DNA of 64,000 nt from Selaginella moellendorffii (GCF_000143415.4 NW_003314275.1:2284697-2348696), one strand, 5' to 3'; shown: positions 35,205 through 47,117, counted from the first letter of the stretch. Notes: generated by a model not told the origin, from the sequence alone. A program made the numbers and translations.

Positions 35205-35384
35205 GATAAACGCACCAAGCTCTGGACAGAGTCAAGCAAAGGAAGAAAGACGGCAAAGTGGAAGAATAGTATACATACCACATGTCTTTCGCGTCACTGC
35301 TGATGACGGGAGCCACAAAGCACCATCTCGGTTCTCGCCACAGAGTGCAAGTGCGCGGAGGCGTGGAATTCAAGAGCTCCTCTC
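35205..35384 (-). pseudogene. 3' remnant of a disrupted unidentified gene
   Basis: Left flank of the Copia element. On minus, the sequence continuing from the 40.2-kb side reads ALEFHASAHLHSVARTEMV. A GT donor at about 35279 and an AG acceptor follow, and then SLVRLSRTLKKRD. The pieces are gene-like but not identified. Confidence 0.35.
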
Positions 35385-35546
35385 TGTAGATGTGTGATTT
35401 TGTGTATGTGGAATGCTCTGTCGACTTCATTGCTTTGGTATGGTTATGTACATAATGGTATGGGTGTGACGTTTGGCAGTTGGTGTCTTGGATGAATGAC
35501 TTGTCTTCTTTGTTGACATGGAGACTTGTCATCACTTGTCTCCACA
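35385..35546 (-). repeat. 3' LTR of the Copia element
   Basis: It runs from TGTAGATGTGTG to TCTCCACA in plus orientation. The polypurine tract (minus CCTTGAGGAGGAG) abuts it at 35547-35559. Confidence 0.93.
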
Positions 35547-35569
35547 CTCCTCCTCAAGGCTTGCACTGT

Positions 35570-38500
35570 CAGTCAAACGGAGTGATTTGAGGAAGAGTTC
35601 ATGCTTCACTCGAGGCAAGGACTTCGTTAGGATATCAGTGACCATTGAGCTGGTCGGACAGAATTCTAGGTTGATTGTTCCATTGTTGACTTGATCCCGG
35701 ATGAAATGGAACCTCAACTCAATATGCTTGGTGCGTGAGTGAAATCTTGCATCCCAAGTCAACGCTATTGCCGACATATTGTCGCAGTAGAGTTTGACTC
35801 CTGGAATTTGAATCCCGAGGTCCTGCAGCAACGTCTTAAGCCAGATGGCCTCTTTCGCTGCTGCTGCAGCTGCAATGTATTCAGATTCGCATGAAGACAT
35901 CGCAGTGATCTGCTGCCTCTTGGAACACCAACTAACCATGTTATGGTTATACATGAAGACATACCCTGAGGTGGATCTTTTGTCATCTAGATCTCCTACC
36001 CAGTCTGCGTCTGTGAATCCCACCAGGCCGTTGTCTCCATCTCCTCTTGCATATTTCAGTGTGAATTTCCTTGTGCCACTCACATACCTCATGATCCGCT
36101 TTACAGCGGCCCAATGTGAGGGTGATGGATTGTCCAGGAACTTTGAGACTGCTCCCACACTGAATGTGAGGTCAGGCCTAGTTGAGACCATCAAGTAGAT
36201 GAGGCTCCCGACCACTGAACGGTACAGTGTTGTGGTCTCCTCCTCGGGAGTGTCATCAGAGGTTGATGTCAAACTAAAAGCCTTGGACAACTTTGAGCCT
36301 GCTTCCATAGGAGTAGCCACCGGATTAGCGTTAAGCATAGAGTACCTCTGGAGAATGTCATGGATGTATTTCTCCTGTGAGAGCTCAAGTACTCCATGTT
36401 GCCTATCCTGGCAGACTTGAATTCCCGGACAGTAGTGCAAGGTGCCCAGATCGGTCATCTCGAATTTAGCAGCGAGAGAGGCCTTGATGCGGTGGATGAG
36501 TCGCATCTGGTTGGAGGCTAATATTGTATCGTCCACATATAAGGCTAAGAATAGAAATACTTGGCCATCTCGATATATGTAGAGATTATTATCAGCCGTG
36601 TTGCAAGTAAAGCCCAATGAGGTCAGAAAGCTATTAATTTTAGTGTACCATGACCTGGGGCTTTGTTTCAGCCTGTAGAGAGCCTTGTGCAAGCGGCAGA
36701 CGAGATGCTCATGTCCGGGACGTATAAACCCAGGAGGCTAGGCAACGTACACCTCCTCCTCAAGATCACCGTTCAGGAAAGTAGTTTTCACATCAAGTTG
36801 ATGGAGCTCCAGGTCGAGCTCAGCTGCAAGGCTCATCAAAACATGAATTGTTGTCAGCTTGACAATAGGGCTATAAGTTTCAAAGTAGTCAACTCCCTGG
36901 ATTTGAGAGAAACCATGAGCTACAAAGCATGCCTTGTAGCGCTCGATGCTGCCATCAGCTCGATATTTCTTCTTGAATAGCCACTTGGCTGTAACTGCCT
37001 TCCTGCCGGGAGGGAGGGGAACCAATGTCCAGGTTCCATTCTTGATCAGTGAGTCATACTCGTCTTGCATGGCCGCTTGCCACTGTGAGGCATCATAACT
37101 GGAGAGAGCAGCCTGGTAGCCACGAGGTTCAGCAATGGAGCTCATGGCCCAATAGAATCCCTTCTTGCGTGGAGCTTGAGCAAGAGATTCTAGAGCTTTG
37201 ACCGTTGGCTTGCTCACTTGTCCTGAACGGGTAACAGCTCCAATCTCTTGACGAGGTGGTGGTGTCATGAGAGAATCTGGAGGAAGTGAGCGGGAAGATC
37301 CTCCAACTGTTTCTTCACCAACAAACAGCTCGTCCACAGTAGCAGCAAGATTCTGCTCACTGAATGAAGTAGTGTTGCTGCTGGTAGCCACCGAAGTGAC
37401 CAGAGGAACTGGTAGCAGCAGAGTTGCTGGAGAAGGCTCATCACCAAGTGGAGGAGGTGTTCCTCCTTTTGGAACGAGCAGCCTCTGGACTGCTGGTGCT
37501 GGTGGGTGGATGAGCTCATCTTCCAGCACTGGGGTCAAGTCCACCAAGTTAGAACTTGAAGGAATAGTACCTTGAATGTGGCGATAAAGCTTTTGCTCAT
37601 TGAAAGAGACATCTCGGCTGACCACGAGCTTCTTGAGAGCAAGATTATAAAGGCAGTAGGCCTTGAAATGAGCATGATAGCCCACGAAGATGGTCTTCTG
37701 GTTCCTAGGATCCAGCTTCTGCCGAGTTGCATCTGGAATGCGAGCATACGCTGTGCAGCCGAAGACCCTCAAGTGCCCTAATTGAGGACGCTTCCCAGTC
37801 CAAGCTTGGTAAGGAACCACACCAGTGCTCCTTGTGGGAAGGCGGTTATGGATGTAAACAGTCGTGTTAATGGCTTCACCCCAAAAAGAGTTGGGTATGC
37901 CTGCGTGCTGGAGAAGGCAACGAACAGTCTCAAGCAGCGTGCGATTGAGGTGCTCTGCCACGCCGTTCTGTTGGGGAGTATGGGCTGTCGTGTACTGGTG
38001 AACGATGCCAGCCTCAGCCAGAAAGTTGAGAAACTCTCTGTTCAGATACTCTCCACCACCATCCGTGCGTAACACATGAATCTTTTGGCCAGTAGACGTC
38101 TTTGCCCAGCTCTTAAAAAGCTTAAAGTGGTTGAACACTTCTCTCTTAGCGTGGAGAAGGCTCACCACAGCATATCTGGAATGGTCATCGATAAAAGATA
38201 CAAAGTACCTCTTGCAGCTGAGTGTTTCCACGGGCAGGTAGCACATGTCACTGTGAACTAGATCCAATAAGCCTATAGCTTGGTCCTCGATGGTTCTTGA
38301 TGGAAAAGGAAGGTGAACTTGCTTCCCAAGATGGCATGTTTCACACACACCTAGATGGCCAGCTGGGAGCGCGATGCCTTTAGCATGCTGGTTACGAGCC
38401 AAGGCATGCAGATCTCGTTCATTGACATGCCCCAGACAAGCATGCCAGAGCTCAATGGTGTCTTGTGCTCGGAAAGCAAGCACTTGAGCTGGAAAAACCA

Positions 38501-39784
38501 GTTCTGCATTTAAATGGTAGAGTGTTTCATACCTCACGCCACTAGCTATAGGAGTACTATCACGACCATAGACACCCTTTTGGGAAGAAAGTGGTAGTAA
38601 AGCCTTGATCTGAGGCTGCACCTATAGAACGAACTGTCTGCCTTGCTTCAGGTACAAAGTGCACGTGATGAACCTCCTTAAGAGGTCCATAAGGTAGCTT
38701 GATCACCACCATGCCATGACCTTCCACCTGGAGTGGTCACTTGTCACCAACATAAACCTGTTGTGGAGCTTGAAGAGCCTTGTAAGTGTGAAAGGCAGAC
38801 CTTAAAGGAGTCATGTGAAAGGAGGCACCACTGTCCAGCCATAAAACCTCAAGAGCAGACACCAGTGACGGGTAAAGAGCCATCATCAACAACGAGTTGC
38901 TCTGGGTAAGCATGTGCTGGGTGGCAGCCTTCTTTGCACGACACTTACACTCGACATGCCCCATCTTTCCACAATAGTTTCTTGGAGAAGTTAGATCTAG
39001 AGCTGGGAGTTGTAGTAAAAGAGATACGAGGCCCACGGCTAGTGCCTCCTTTCCTTTGCTCCCCACTCAATTGTTTCTTACCAAGAAACAAGGCCTGCTC
39101 GTGAGCAACTTGAGGGGATCCTTGATGGCCAGCTTGACGCTCAGCAATCTTGTGCTCTTCCTCGAGCAGATCAGAGTAGAGCTCCTCCATGGTTTTGCCT
39201 AGGACAAAAGAGAGCATGGAGGACGATTGTTGCAACTCTGGGGATATAGAGTAGAGCAAGAAGGCTTTTGCATAGTCATCGAAAACTGCAACACCTACTT
39301 CCTTCAACTGCTACATTAAGCCCTTGAGCCTCCTGATGTATGTTGCCATTGTCTCACCAAGCTGCATGCGTAGGGAGAAAAATTTCTGGGTCAGAACCAT
39401 ATTAGCATTAGTGGCTTTGGCTGCAAAGACTTGGGAAAGGGAGTCTTAATTTGCCTTGGCAGATTTTTCTAGATCAAGGAGATGAATAAATTCATCTCCA
39501 AGACCCAATCCAATCACAGAAAGGGTTTTGTGGTTCTTGGAGTCCCAAGTAGCCTACAAGGCTGCTTTTGTATCTTGAGGTCTCACTTCGGTTCCCTCCA
39601 CCAAATCCCAACAATCTTTTGCCATTAAGATTAATTAGACTTTGGTCTTCCAAGTCATGAAGTTCTCGCCCATGAACTTCTGGAGTAGCTTCTCCCATCC
39701 TACATCTCAGTTGCCAGCTGGGATGGCCATGGTGCTTGCTAAGGTGGTTCTAGATGTAGTGCGAGGTGGAGTACTGGTAGCCAT
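35570..39784 (-). pseudogene. Copia gag-pol, interrupted
   Basis: Gag begins at ATG 39784 (MATSTPPRTTSRTTLAST) and contains in-frame stops. A degenerate zinc knuckle (YCGKMGHVECKC) has lost its first cysteine. Protease has LWLDSGASFHM. Integrase has the HHCC finger (LWHACLGHVN ... GVCETCHLGK), the DLVHSD and FVSFIDDHSRY acidic residues, and the Glu within GVAEHLNRTL. RT has ALYRLKQSPRSW and LYVDDTILAS. RNase H has LYCDNMSAIAL and the CESEYIAAA block. From 38621 to 35532 the frame is continuous except for one TAG (36740-36738) where the family has Gln (QPPGF). Gag-protease and integrase lie in different frames around 38.6-38.7 kb. Confidence 0.88.
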
Positions 39785-40048
39785 TAGTTTCTAGGAGAAA
39801 GGACAAAACAGCGGAGTAAGCTAGAAGCGAGGAGGGGGAGGAGGCGGTGGGAATCATTGGAAGGGATGCCCACACACCTTGCACACAGAGTGACAATTAG
39901 GGCAGAGGCACGGATGGACATCACGTTGCGCTCGCTTGCGGTCTTGTATCTGTCGTTCCACCCTAGCAAGGACTGCGAGAGCCCTAGTGTGGTCCTGCTC
40001 ATCGCATTTCTGTGTTTGCCAGTGTTTCGCCATTAGGATAAAAAAAAA

Positions 40049-40058
40049 CCTAATACCA
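40049..40058 (-). other. primer binding site for initiator tRNA-Met
   Basis: Minus sequence TGGTATTAGG directly after the 5' LTR. It matches the complement of the initiator tRNA-Met 3' end (TGGTATCAG) with a single C-to-T change. Confidence 0.8.
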
Positions 40059-40210
40059 TGTAGATGTGTGATTTTGTGTATGTGGAATGCTCTGTCGATT
40101 TCATTGCTTTGGTATGGTTATGTACATAATGGTATGGGTGTGACGTTTGGTGGTTGGTGTCTTGGATGAATGACTTGTCTTCTTTGCTGACGTGGAGACT
40201 TGTTTCCACA
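40059..40210 (-). repeat. 5' LTR of the Copia element
   Basis: It runs from TGTAGATGTGTG to TTTCCACA in plus orientation. It is followed on minus by the primer binding site at 40058-40049. Confidence 0.93.
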
Positions 40211-40215
40211 CTCTC

Positions 40216-41240
40216 ATGTTCCAGCGAAGCTGTAAGTTGAGCACTCCATGTAGGGACCTGAATGCCTTGCGCGGTTAAAAAGATGGGACGGTGGTTGCAG
40301 GCACGTACACAGAAATCTCCTGGACAGCAGCAACGGCGTTGACTCGTACTCCATCGTGACTGACGTAATGATGCAATAACGGGAGCACCACCCTCTCTAC
40401 CAAACTTGGTCGCAAAGGAGAGAATGCCTGAAACCAAAGAAAACCGTTTTAACTCAAGAATTACCTTACCATTTCTACTGTGGCGAAGAGGATCCCAGTC
40501 GGACAAACGGTGCAAATATAGCAGGACCACTGTAAGCATCCGTGCAGGCACCTCGATGCCACTCTGTCAACCTGTTCTTTCCTATCCCGATCTTCAGACG
40601 CGTCGCTGAAAATTCTCTCTGCAGTTTCCAAAGCTTCATCCCAACCAGATCCAAAAGCCATTTCGTTGTCGCTCTCGCCACTGAAACACTCCTCTGAGGA
40701 GGTCTTGGCAAGAACCCAATTCCTTGCGTCGACTTCATTTGAGGCAGAGTTGGCATGAGCCGACGCTGTCTATATGCTCCCACCTCGGTTCACGACAGCC
40801 ATAGCCGCTTCAATAGCCGAGTCAAGTTGCACTTTCTCGTCAGCACCATCCAGTATCAGTATCCGTCTTTGAAATACTGCATTGGCACGTTCATCTCCTC
40901 AAGTTCTTCAATCAACATCAACAGACTTTTGTCCTGGGAAGCGGCGTCAGTAAACACATGCACGAAAGATAAAACAGTACACACCTGTTAAAACTCGCAT
41001 AAAGTCTCTCATCTTCCCGGCCGATGAGAACTTTTCTTCTAACATCGTGATACTAGCAGCAGAAAAAGTTAAGTTCTGTTCCACAGAGTAAACATCCTTG
41101 CTGCAAGGCGAGCATGGCTGACTCTGCCTGTTGATCCAATGTAAATGTCGCATGCGCTACAGGCGGCCTGCTGTAACTCCAGACTGACCATAAGCACCAC
41201 CGGCTCACTTCACCGCCTTACTGGAGGCTGGAATGAAATG
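40216..41240 (-). pseudogene. 5' part of a disrupted unidentified gene (right side of Copia)
   Basis: Coding-looking stretches on minus are separated by intron-like spacers. One is VLMVSLELQQAACSACDIY near 41.2 kb, another ITMLEEKFSSAGKMRDFMRV near 41.0 kb. A third, around 40.6-40.5 kb, is GSGWDEALETAERIFSDASE. At 40.4-40.25 kb is PSLVERVVLPLLHHYVSHDG followed by VRVNAVAAVQEIS, which looks like a HEAT/ARM-type helical repeat, and then a TAA. The Copia element is inserted a little further on. I cannot name the gene; the stop and the insertion make a working product unlikely. Confidence 0.35.
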
Positions 41241-42348
41241 CCTCGGATCCAACCTTTCCAGACTTTTGCTCGTTGCTCCTAGCGGCCAAGGAGAAGAGGC
41301 TCTCTAGCTCGTTCATGTGTGTTCTTTGTGAGGAAGGAAAAAACAAAAAAGAGATACCTTGGCTGCTCCGCCCTGCATAGCCGTGGTATGGCTTCAGAGA
41401 GGTCTTCTTCGAGACCCGAAGCACCAGCAACCTGTCCTCGGCCTCGACCATCAGGAGGCGAAGGTGTCAAAGGACTACTACCTGTCCTCTTCCCAATGCA
41501 GGTGGCACCGTGGCAATGGTGACTTGGCACCGAGAGGAGGCGATCCGGTCCAGAGGTGGAGGCAGAGGAGTGCCTCGAATTTCAGGCGGCAGTGGCAGCG
41601 GTGGTGAGCTTGATGGAGCAAGGAGCGAGCGCTAGTTAAGTACCGCTGCGCTGCCTCCACTTCCCCTGCCACAAGCTGCGAGGCTTTCCAAACTCAGGCT
41701 CTTGTCTTTCTGGATTCTGCATACTGTGTGAAGAAGTTGTTGGTGCTCTCGCTTTACTTGTATTTGAGAAAAGAAAAACAAAAATGAGAAATGTTTGTTC
41801 ACGATCTATGGACACACCTTGTGAGTGGCTGTAATGTTTTAAACAAACGATTGACAAAAAAAATGCCATCGGGGAGGGCGTTCATCCAAAAAGAAAGAAA
41901 AAGAGAAGATGAATCCGATCATAAGAAAAAAAAAAACACGTGGTACTCTAATCTGGTCATCTGGTTGGAATAAAAAACGGAGAGGGAGACCAGTAACAAA
42001 TGTTTACTTGCCTCAGAGCTTTGAGAAGCTCATGTCTCTGCATTTGTGAGTATCCAGATGCCTGTGTTCTGGGCATGGATGTGAAGTTCCAGAACTTTGA
42101 GATGTGCAAGCTCATCCTCATGATCATCAGCACGGGGCCTTTTTCTTCTCTGCACTAGCACCTGCGGGTAGGTTTGTAAAAACGTGTCATCAGGAGGTGT
42201 TTGCTGAAATTCGGAGGCATTTAAGTTTTCGTCACATTTTGTTCGTTATAGGCCATAGTAAGAATATACAGATATACTCCTGATACAAAAAACAAACCAA
42301 TGTGAGTGAAAAAAACAACAATGTCAATATACTTAATGGTGAATTATT
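41241..42348. other. intergenic with weak coding-like sequence at 41.36-41.64 kb
   Basis: 41360-41640 is GC-rich and open on both strands (plus: Gly/Ser/Arg-rich frame ending GGELDGARSER). It could be the first exon of the disrupted gene on minus or an independent fragment; undecided. The rest is AT-rich. Confidence 0.3.
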
Positions 42349-42469
42349 TGATTCAATTACTGAAGAATACCATAGCACTTTCGAACTTGCATCTGGCTGC
42401 TTGAAAAAGATGGTCTGATTCCACATTGGTTTCATCTTTTACCATATTTCCATATAACTGGCGCAGAAC
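42349..42469 (-). pseudogene. fragment related to the Crinkler-like fusion gene
   Basis: On minus, LRQLYGNMVKDETNV and, after a frameshift, NQTIFFKQPDASSKVLWYSS align in order with VQRLFGCMVLDEARV and HQTVFFRRPDATSKRLQFSP of the gene at 32.1-33.6 kb. Only this ~120-bp core is recognisable; the flanks are AT-rich and full of stops. Confidence 0.65.
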
Positions 42470-43632
42470 TTCAATAAGAGGTGGGCATAGTGATATAATA
42501 GAGCTGTCAGTAATTGAACCTAGCATAGCATATTCATTAAGCATATTACTATCTTTCTTAAATCTGTATATATAATACATAATTTCTTTAATAATCTCTT
42601 ATAAAAATGTTTCTCAATAGATACTTTTATTAACACTTAAACAAAATACACAAAGCTTAAAACCTCATTCCTATTTATATTGCACTAGAATCTCAGCATA
42701 TAGCATTTCAGGAAATAAATTGTCATATTCCCCAGCAATCTAGGATGAACTAAAGCTGGTCAATATGGTATTATGACTAATATATAGACAAGGTTTTACA
42801 AATTTTGTCTCAAAGTGGTTAATAAGAACCTGTGTGGAAATAACACTTATGATATAATACATGTTTCCTAAACAATAAGTAACATCAATAGTGAATTGCA
42901 TACATTATAATTGCAAGCATGCTTAGGTCATTAATGGATGTATTGGACTTCAGCAACATAAGTTGTATGTACACTATTGTATTTGTGTTGGTAACTATAA
43001 AGATACAGTCAGTTTTGGCAACAAACTCTCTATTGCAAGATATTGAAAGTTTTGGAAATTGTAACATGTATAAAAGACCTTCCAAAATCATTGTGATCTC
43101 TAATTTTTCATTAGACATTCGATACAAAAACTCCCAGTAATTACATGATATGTTTAATGAATATAGGTTAATCAAGATTAGTGATTTAGACTTCAACAAT
43201 ATAAAGTTGCAGTAACTTGTATAAATCTAATGTTTAAACAAATATGGGCTTTTTGGTTTGCTTAAGCAAACCTATTGAAATAGTGAATATACCTAAAATA
43301 AATTTGGATATTCTATAATATTCTATCATCTAATGGTGGTTATTCATTAATATTAATCTTGTAGTTATAATTTATAGACTTTTCTAACCACTTTGTATCA
43401 CAATGAGCATGTGAGGTCTTTTGAAGCATGAGCCAAAGAAACCTTGTAACTTATTGGGTTCTATGTTTAGAATAACAATTGGAAGGGAGCTCTCAAAGTT
43501 TCCAAGCTTATGGTATCAAGCTTAATTATCTCAGCTACTATCAACGATTAATGTTTGTGTTGGTATTGGGAATTTGCCACAAAGCAAGTCTTTTAGATCA
43601 TGAGAGATGCCAACAAGCAAAAAAACCATAGA
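42470..43632. other. AT-rich intergenic sequence
   Basis: No reading frame, repeat end or RNA gene could be supported. Confidence 0.5.
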
Positions 43633-45129
43633 TGTAATACATATGGTTTTCACCTTTTATCCTATGGTGAATTACTATGGGATAACTATGAAATGGAGTT
43701 TAAACCTTTTATGTGCCACATGTTACATGCCACGTGTCACATGCCATGTGTCCAAGGACAATAGAGTAGAACCCAAGTTTTAAGGCTTTGGGCCTCTAAA
43801 TGAAGGTACAAGGCCAAACTCCTAAGCTTACAACCAAACAACAAAAGAATTGGAGCATAGAGTAACTTTTGACCATTTAACTCAAGGAACAAAGGGATAA
43901 AAGTACAAAGTGACTTTGGAATTGTTTTAGAACTTCTAGCATCTCAATGGCAAAACTAGTATGCAAAATGGAGCCAAACTCTATTTGGCTCTATTTTAGC
44001 ATATTAGTGGTTTAACACAAAGACATATGTACTCTATCAACTAAAATAGTGTGGAACTTGGGTTTAAATCTAAGTTGGACACAGAATAAGGACAGACATG
44101 CAAATGGGAATTAGATTATGTCAACCATACCTGACCTATTCATTATCCCTACTATACATTTGGGAACCCTTCCACCCCTCCCCCCCCCTAAAATGAAGGT
44201 ACAGGGCCAAACTCTTAAGCTTACAACCAAACAGTAAAAAAATTAGAGCATAGAGTGACTTCTGACCATTTAACTCAAAGAACAAAAGGATAGGAGTACA
44301 AAGTGACTTTGGAATTGTTTTAGAGCTTCTAATATCCCTGCCAAGACTAGTATGCAAAAAAACTTTGTTTAACTCTATTTTAGCATACTGGTGGTCTAAC
44401 ACAAAGACATAAGTATTCTATCAGCTAATATAGTGTGGAACTTGGGCTTAAATCCAAGTTGGACACAATTAAAGATAGACATGCAAGTGAGAACTAGATT
44501 ATGCTTTAGATTGGTTAACTATGCCTAACCTATTCATTATCCCTACTATACATTTGGGAACCCCCCCCAACCCCCTCTAAGGAACACATGCTTTGGGCTT
44601 TCACCCCCAATCACCATTAGTACCAAGAGTTAGTCTCTAGGATAAGTGTAAATTTTATTAAATATGGAGTGGTGTTAGATTGCGAATTTGGATACAGGAC
44701 CAATACCATTATGTTCAAGACAATCTCTACATTTGTAGATATACCAAATTAGCAAATCTAGATATTTTCCATAAATAGCAATTGAGACTGAATAGGACTA
44801 ACACATGGGTGTGATAGCAAGAGTAGACATGGTAAACTATCATCTAGCAATATTGAGGGACCAAGTTCAATATCACAAGAGACTAATGCAAGCTAATATA
44901 TGAGTTTCTCATACTAGGCTAAATATGCTCACCAAGAAACACATAGAAGTTCCTACCTTATGTTATTTAGCATAAGTACATACATGATGATTAGTTTCTC
45001 AATTACTTTAAGTGGAAATTAATAAAAAGTCAATAATACCAACTTCCTACTATTGTAGTAATAAAGAAAGAATATCCAAAAGGACTAGCTAGCAAGTAAC
45101 TTTCGATACCCACAGTCATATTTATGACA
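43633..45129. mobile_element. old inverted copy of the 11.3-kb solo-LTR-like element
   Basis: The sequence from TGTAATACATATGG to TTTATGACA aligns end to end with the reverse complement of 11279-12423. Shared landmarks are the TTATCCTATGGTGAATTACTATGGG block, the CATG/CACGTG repeats, the C-tract, ACTAAATATGGA-type and GAAACACATAG motifs, and GTAACTTTCGATACCC. Differences are dominated by C-to-T and G-to-A changes. Termini are still TG...CA, but the 5-bp flanks (ATAGA, TTAAA) no longer match. It is longer than the other copy because of an internal tandem duplication. Confidence 0.75.
43798..44577. repeat. 393-bp tandem duplication inside the old LTR copy
   Basis: Unit 1 starts AAATGAAGGTACAAGGCC at 43798 and unit 2 AAATGAAGGTACAGGGCC at 44191. 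Both run through CATTTGGGAACCC into a poly-C tract. The GC-rich relative at 11.3 kb has a single unit, so the duplication arose in this lineage, with the C-tract at the junction. Confidence 0.8.
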
Positions 45130-45519
45130 TTAAAACCCATTAATCTCTATATACGTCTGGTGTGAAAACTCCATATTAGTGATCCAGGGTCCATGGATGG
45201 AACCATCATGATATCATATCTTGGAACTTGATCCTCTCTTGCTATACTCAAAATGGAAGAAGTGAAGAGTCTTTTGAGATGTTTTGGGAGATGAGGCTAG
45301 ATGGATCTTGTCAGTGAGACACCATCACCTTTAGCACTCTATATTATATTTTGTCTCAATAGGGTGCACTATTCCATCCTTTGTTGTAGAGAGGATGTTG
45401 TATTGGGATATATTCTCAAACACAAAGCCCACCTTTTTTTTACAATGCAATGCATGTTTATGAAGGTCTAAGATGACTTTTACTTGGCTTACAAAATGGG
45501 TAACTACCCTAACCCTAAG

Positions 45520-45850
45520 TTTTAATTTAGTAAATATGGAATGTGAATTGGATTTAGGACACTCTCTACATTCTATAAATATGTCTATTAGATAGATCTA
45601 AACACTTACCATAAATAAGATATAGAGCAATATGATATGTGCTAGTAAACTGACATGAAACATATTATTTACTTGAGACAACTCATCATTACAAAATTCA
45701 ACTTATAGGATACATCACCAACCCAATTCAACACTTAATAGGGACTAATATATCTTTGTAATAGCTTCTAGGACAAAGATCCCTTAAGATTTAAGTTTCG
45801 TAAAGATAATCAAATTTAGTTTCCCACTTGATAGGTTATGTTGATCTTTA
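45520..45850. repeat. probable third, partial copy of the same element
   Basis: TTAGTAAATATGGAATGTGA and the following CTCTACATTCTATAAATATG and CTTACCATAAATAAG match the middle of the element in the same orientation as the 43.6-kb copy. Ends are not definable. Confidence 0.45.
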
Positions 45851-46565
45851 TCATGACGATATTTATTTTGAGCATTGCCCATTACCTCAGTTGTGCACCA
45901 CATAAGTCTAAATAGCTACAACCAATTACTCATGACTATTTGAAAATGAGTAAGCATATAAAATTATTAACATACTAAATTGTATATAACAAATACAAAT
46001 AATATTCTAGTTATCTTATATTTCTATATTACCATGCAAAAATTTATGGATAAATTTTTAGAATATATTTAATATTTTAAATTCAAACATATAAATATTA
46101 TAACAAGAACTTTTATTTATTTATGGCTAAATTTTTGTTTATTACTTTATGTTTAATAAGTTTAAAAGTAAATTAACAGAAAATAAAATAAGTACTAGTG
46201 TGTTACTTTTTCATTGGATCTTAGATAAATATATTTTTTAAGAAAAGAAAATTTATCTTGAATTTTATATTCTTAATAGCAGACCATTTTTTCAATTCAA
46301 CACAAAGAATTAGTTTATTTTCTTAGTTTGTTATTTTATCATTTTAAAATACAAAACTTATGAATTATCATTAATCAAATAGATGTTAATAACAATTGGA
46401 ACATAAGATAGAAGCTTCTAAAAAGAATTTTAAATTTTTTGCAATTTTGACATTTTTGTTTTTGTTTTTGTCTATTTAATGTCATAAATTTCGTTGCAAT
46501 AAATAATTTACATAAAAAGTTGAACAGTTTTAGCAATTTGTATACTTAGTTGCATACATTCTTAG
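45851..46565. other. AT-rich intergenic sequence
   Basis: No gene or element end recognised. Confidence 0.5.
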
Positions 46566-46744
46566 AGAATTTTGGGGGCCAGTCACAGGCTTGGCTTGCA
46601 AATCAGATCGCAGATCGCAGGAACAGTGACGAGTCCCACAACCGTGGTAGCGTCTTCAACAAACGGGACTGCTTCCCGGATCATTTCTTCGGCGTCAGCG
46701 TTTCGATTCACTTCCACTCCACCACCCCGTCTCTATGGCCGTGA
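46566..46744 (-). pseudogene. GC-rich coding-like island, unidentified
   Basis: In the middle of AT-rich DNA, minus encodes an open stretch with sensible composition, NADAEEMIREAVPFVEDATT then VVGLVTVPAICDLICKPSL and a stop. No start or splice partners were found. It is likely a gene fragment. Confidence 0.3.
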
Positions 46745-47117
46745 GCTATGTATAAACTCATGAAGGACATTCTCCTCTTAAAGAATGAACAGAAAGTATG
46801 CAGCCAAAAACACAAGCACAGAATGCTTAAACTCAAGACAGCAAAACTTAACCGATCTACTTCTAACAGATGACGTTATCACCATTTCATGAGATTTGAA
46901 TTCTGGCTTTTGTGAATTTCCCCGATCTTGCTGAAGCTCGTACTTAGGCAGAAAAATCGATCGCAGCAAGGGCATACGTTTTAACACCGAACTGGATCGC
47001 TCCAGTGCTTGGACGAGTATATAAGAATGTTCGCTGATATTTGTAAGTGTAGTGTCACTTAATTTATTTGTTTTCCCGAGTGATGAATTTTCTGAAGTAT
47101 ACACATTTCCCAGCCTT

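Larger units (their letters stand above)
35385..40210 (-). mobile_element. complete Copia-type LTR retrotransposon, coding strand minus
   Basis: It is bounded by LTRs of 162 bp (35385-35546) and 152 bp (40059-40210), both TG...CA and about 96% alike apart from a 10-bp indel. It is flanked by a CTCTC target duplication (35380-35384 and 40211-40215). Internal order on minus is primer binding site, gag, protease, integrase, reverse transcriptase, RNase H, polypurine tract; integrase before RT defines Copia. The protein-coding part carries several stops and at least one frameshift, so this copy is non-autonomous. It sits inside a disrupted host gene read on the same strand. Confidence 0.93.

Noticed and set aside
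43633-45129. Non-coding RNA locus at 43.6-45.1 kb
   Set aside because: Explained as an old copy of the LTR-like element at 11.3 kb.
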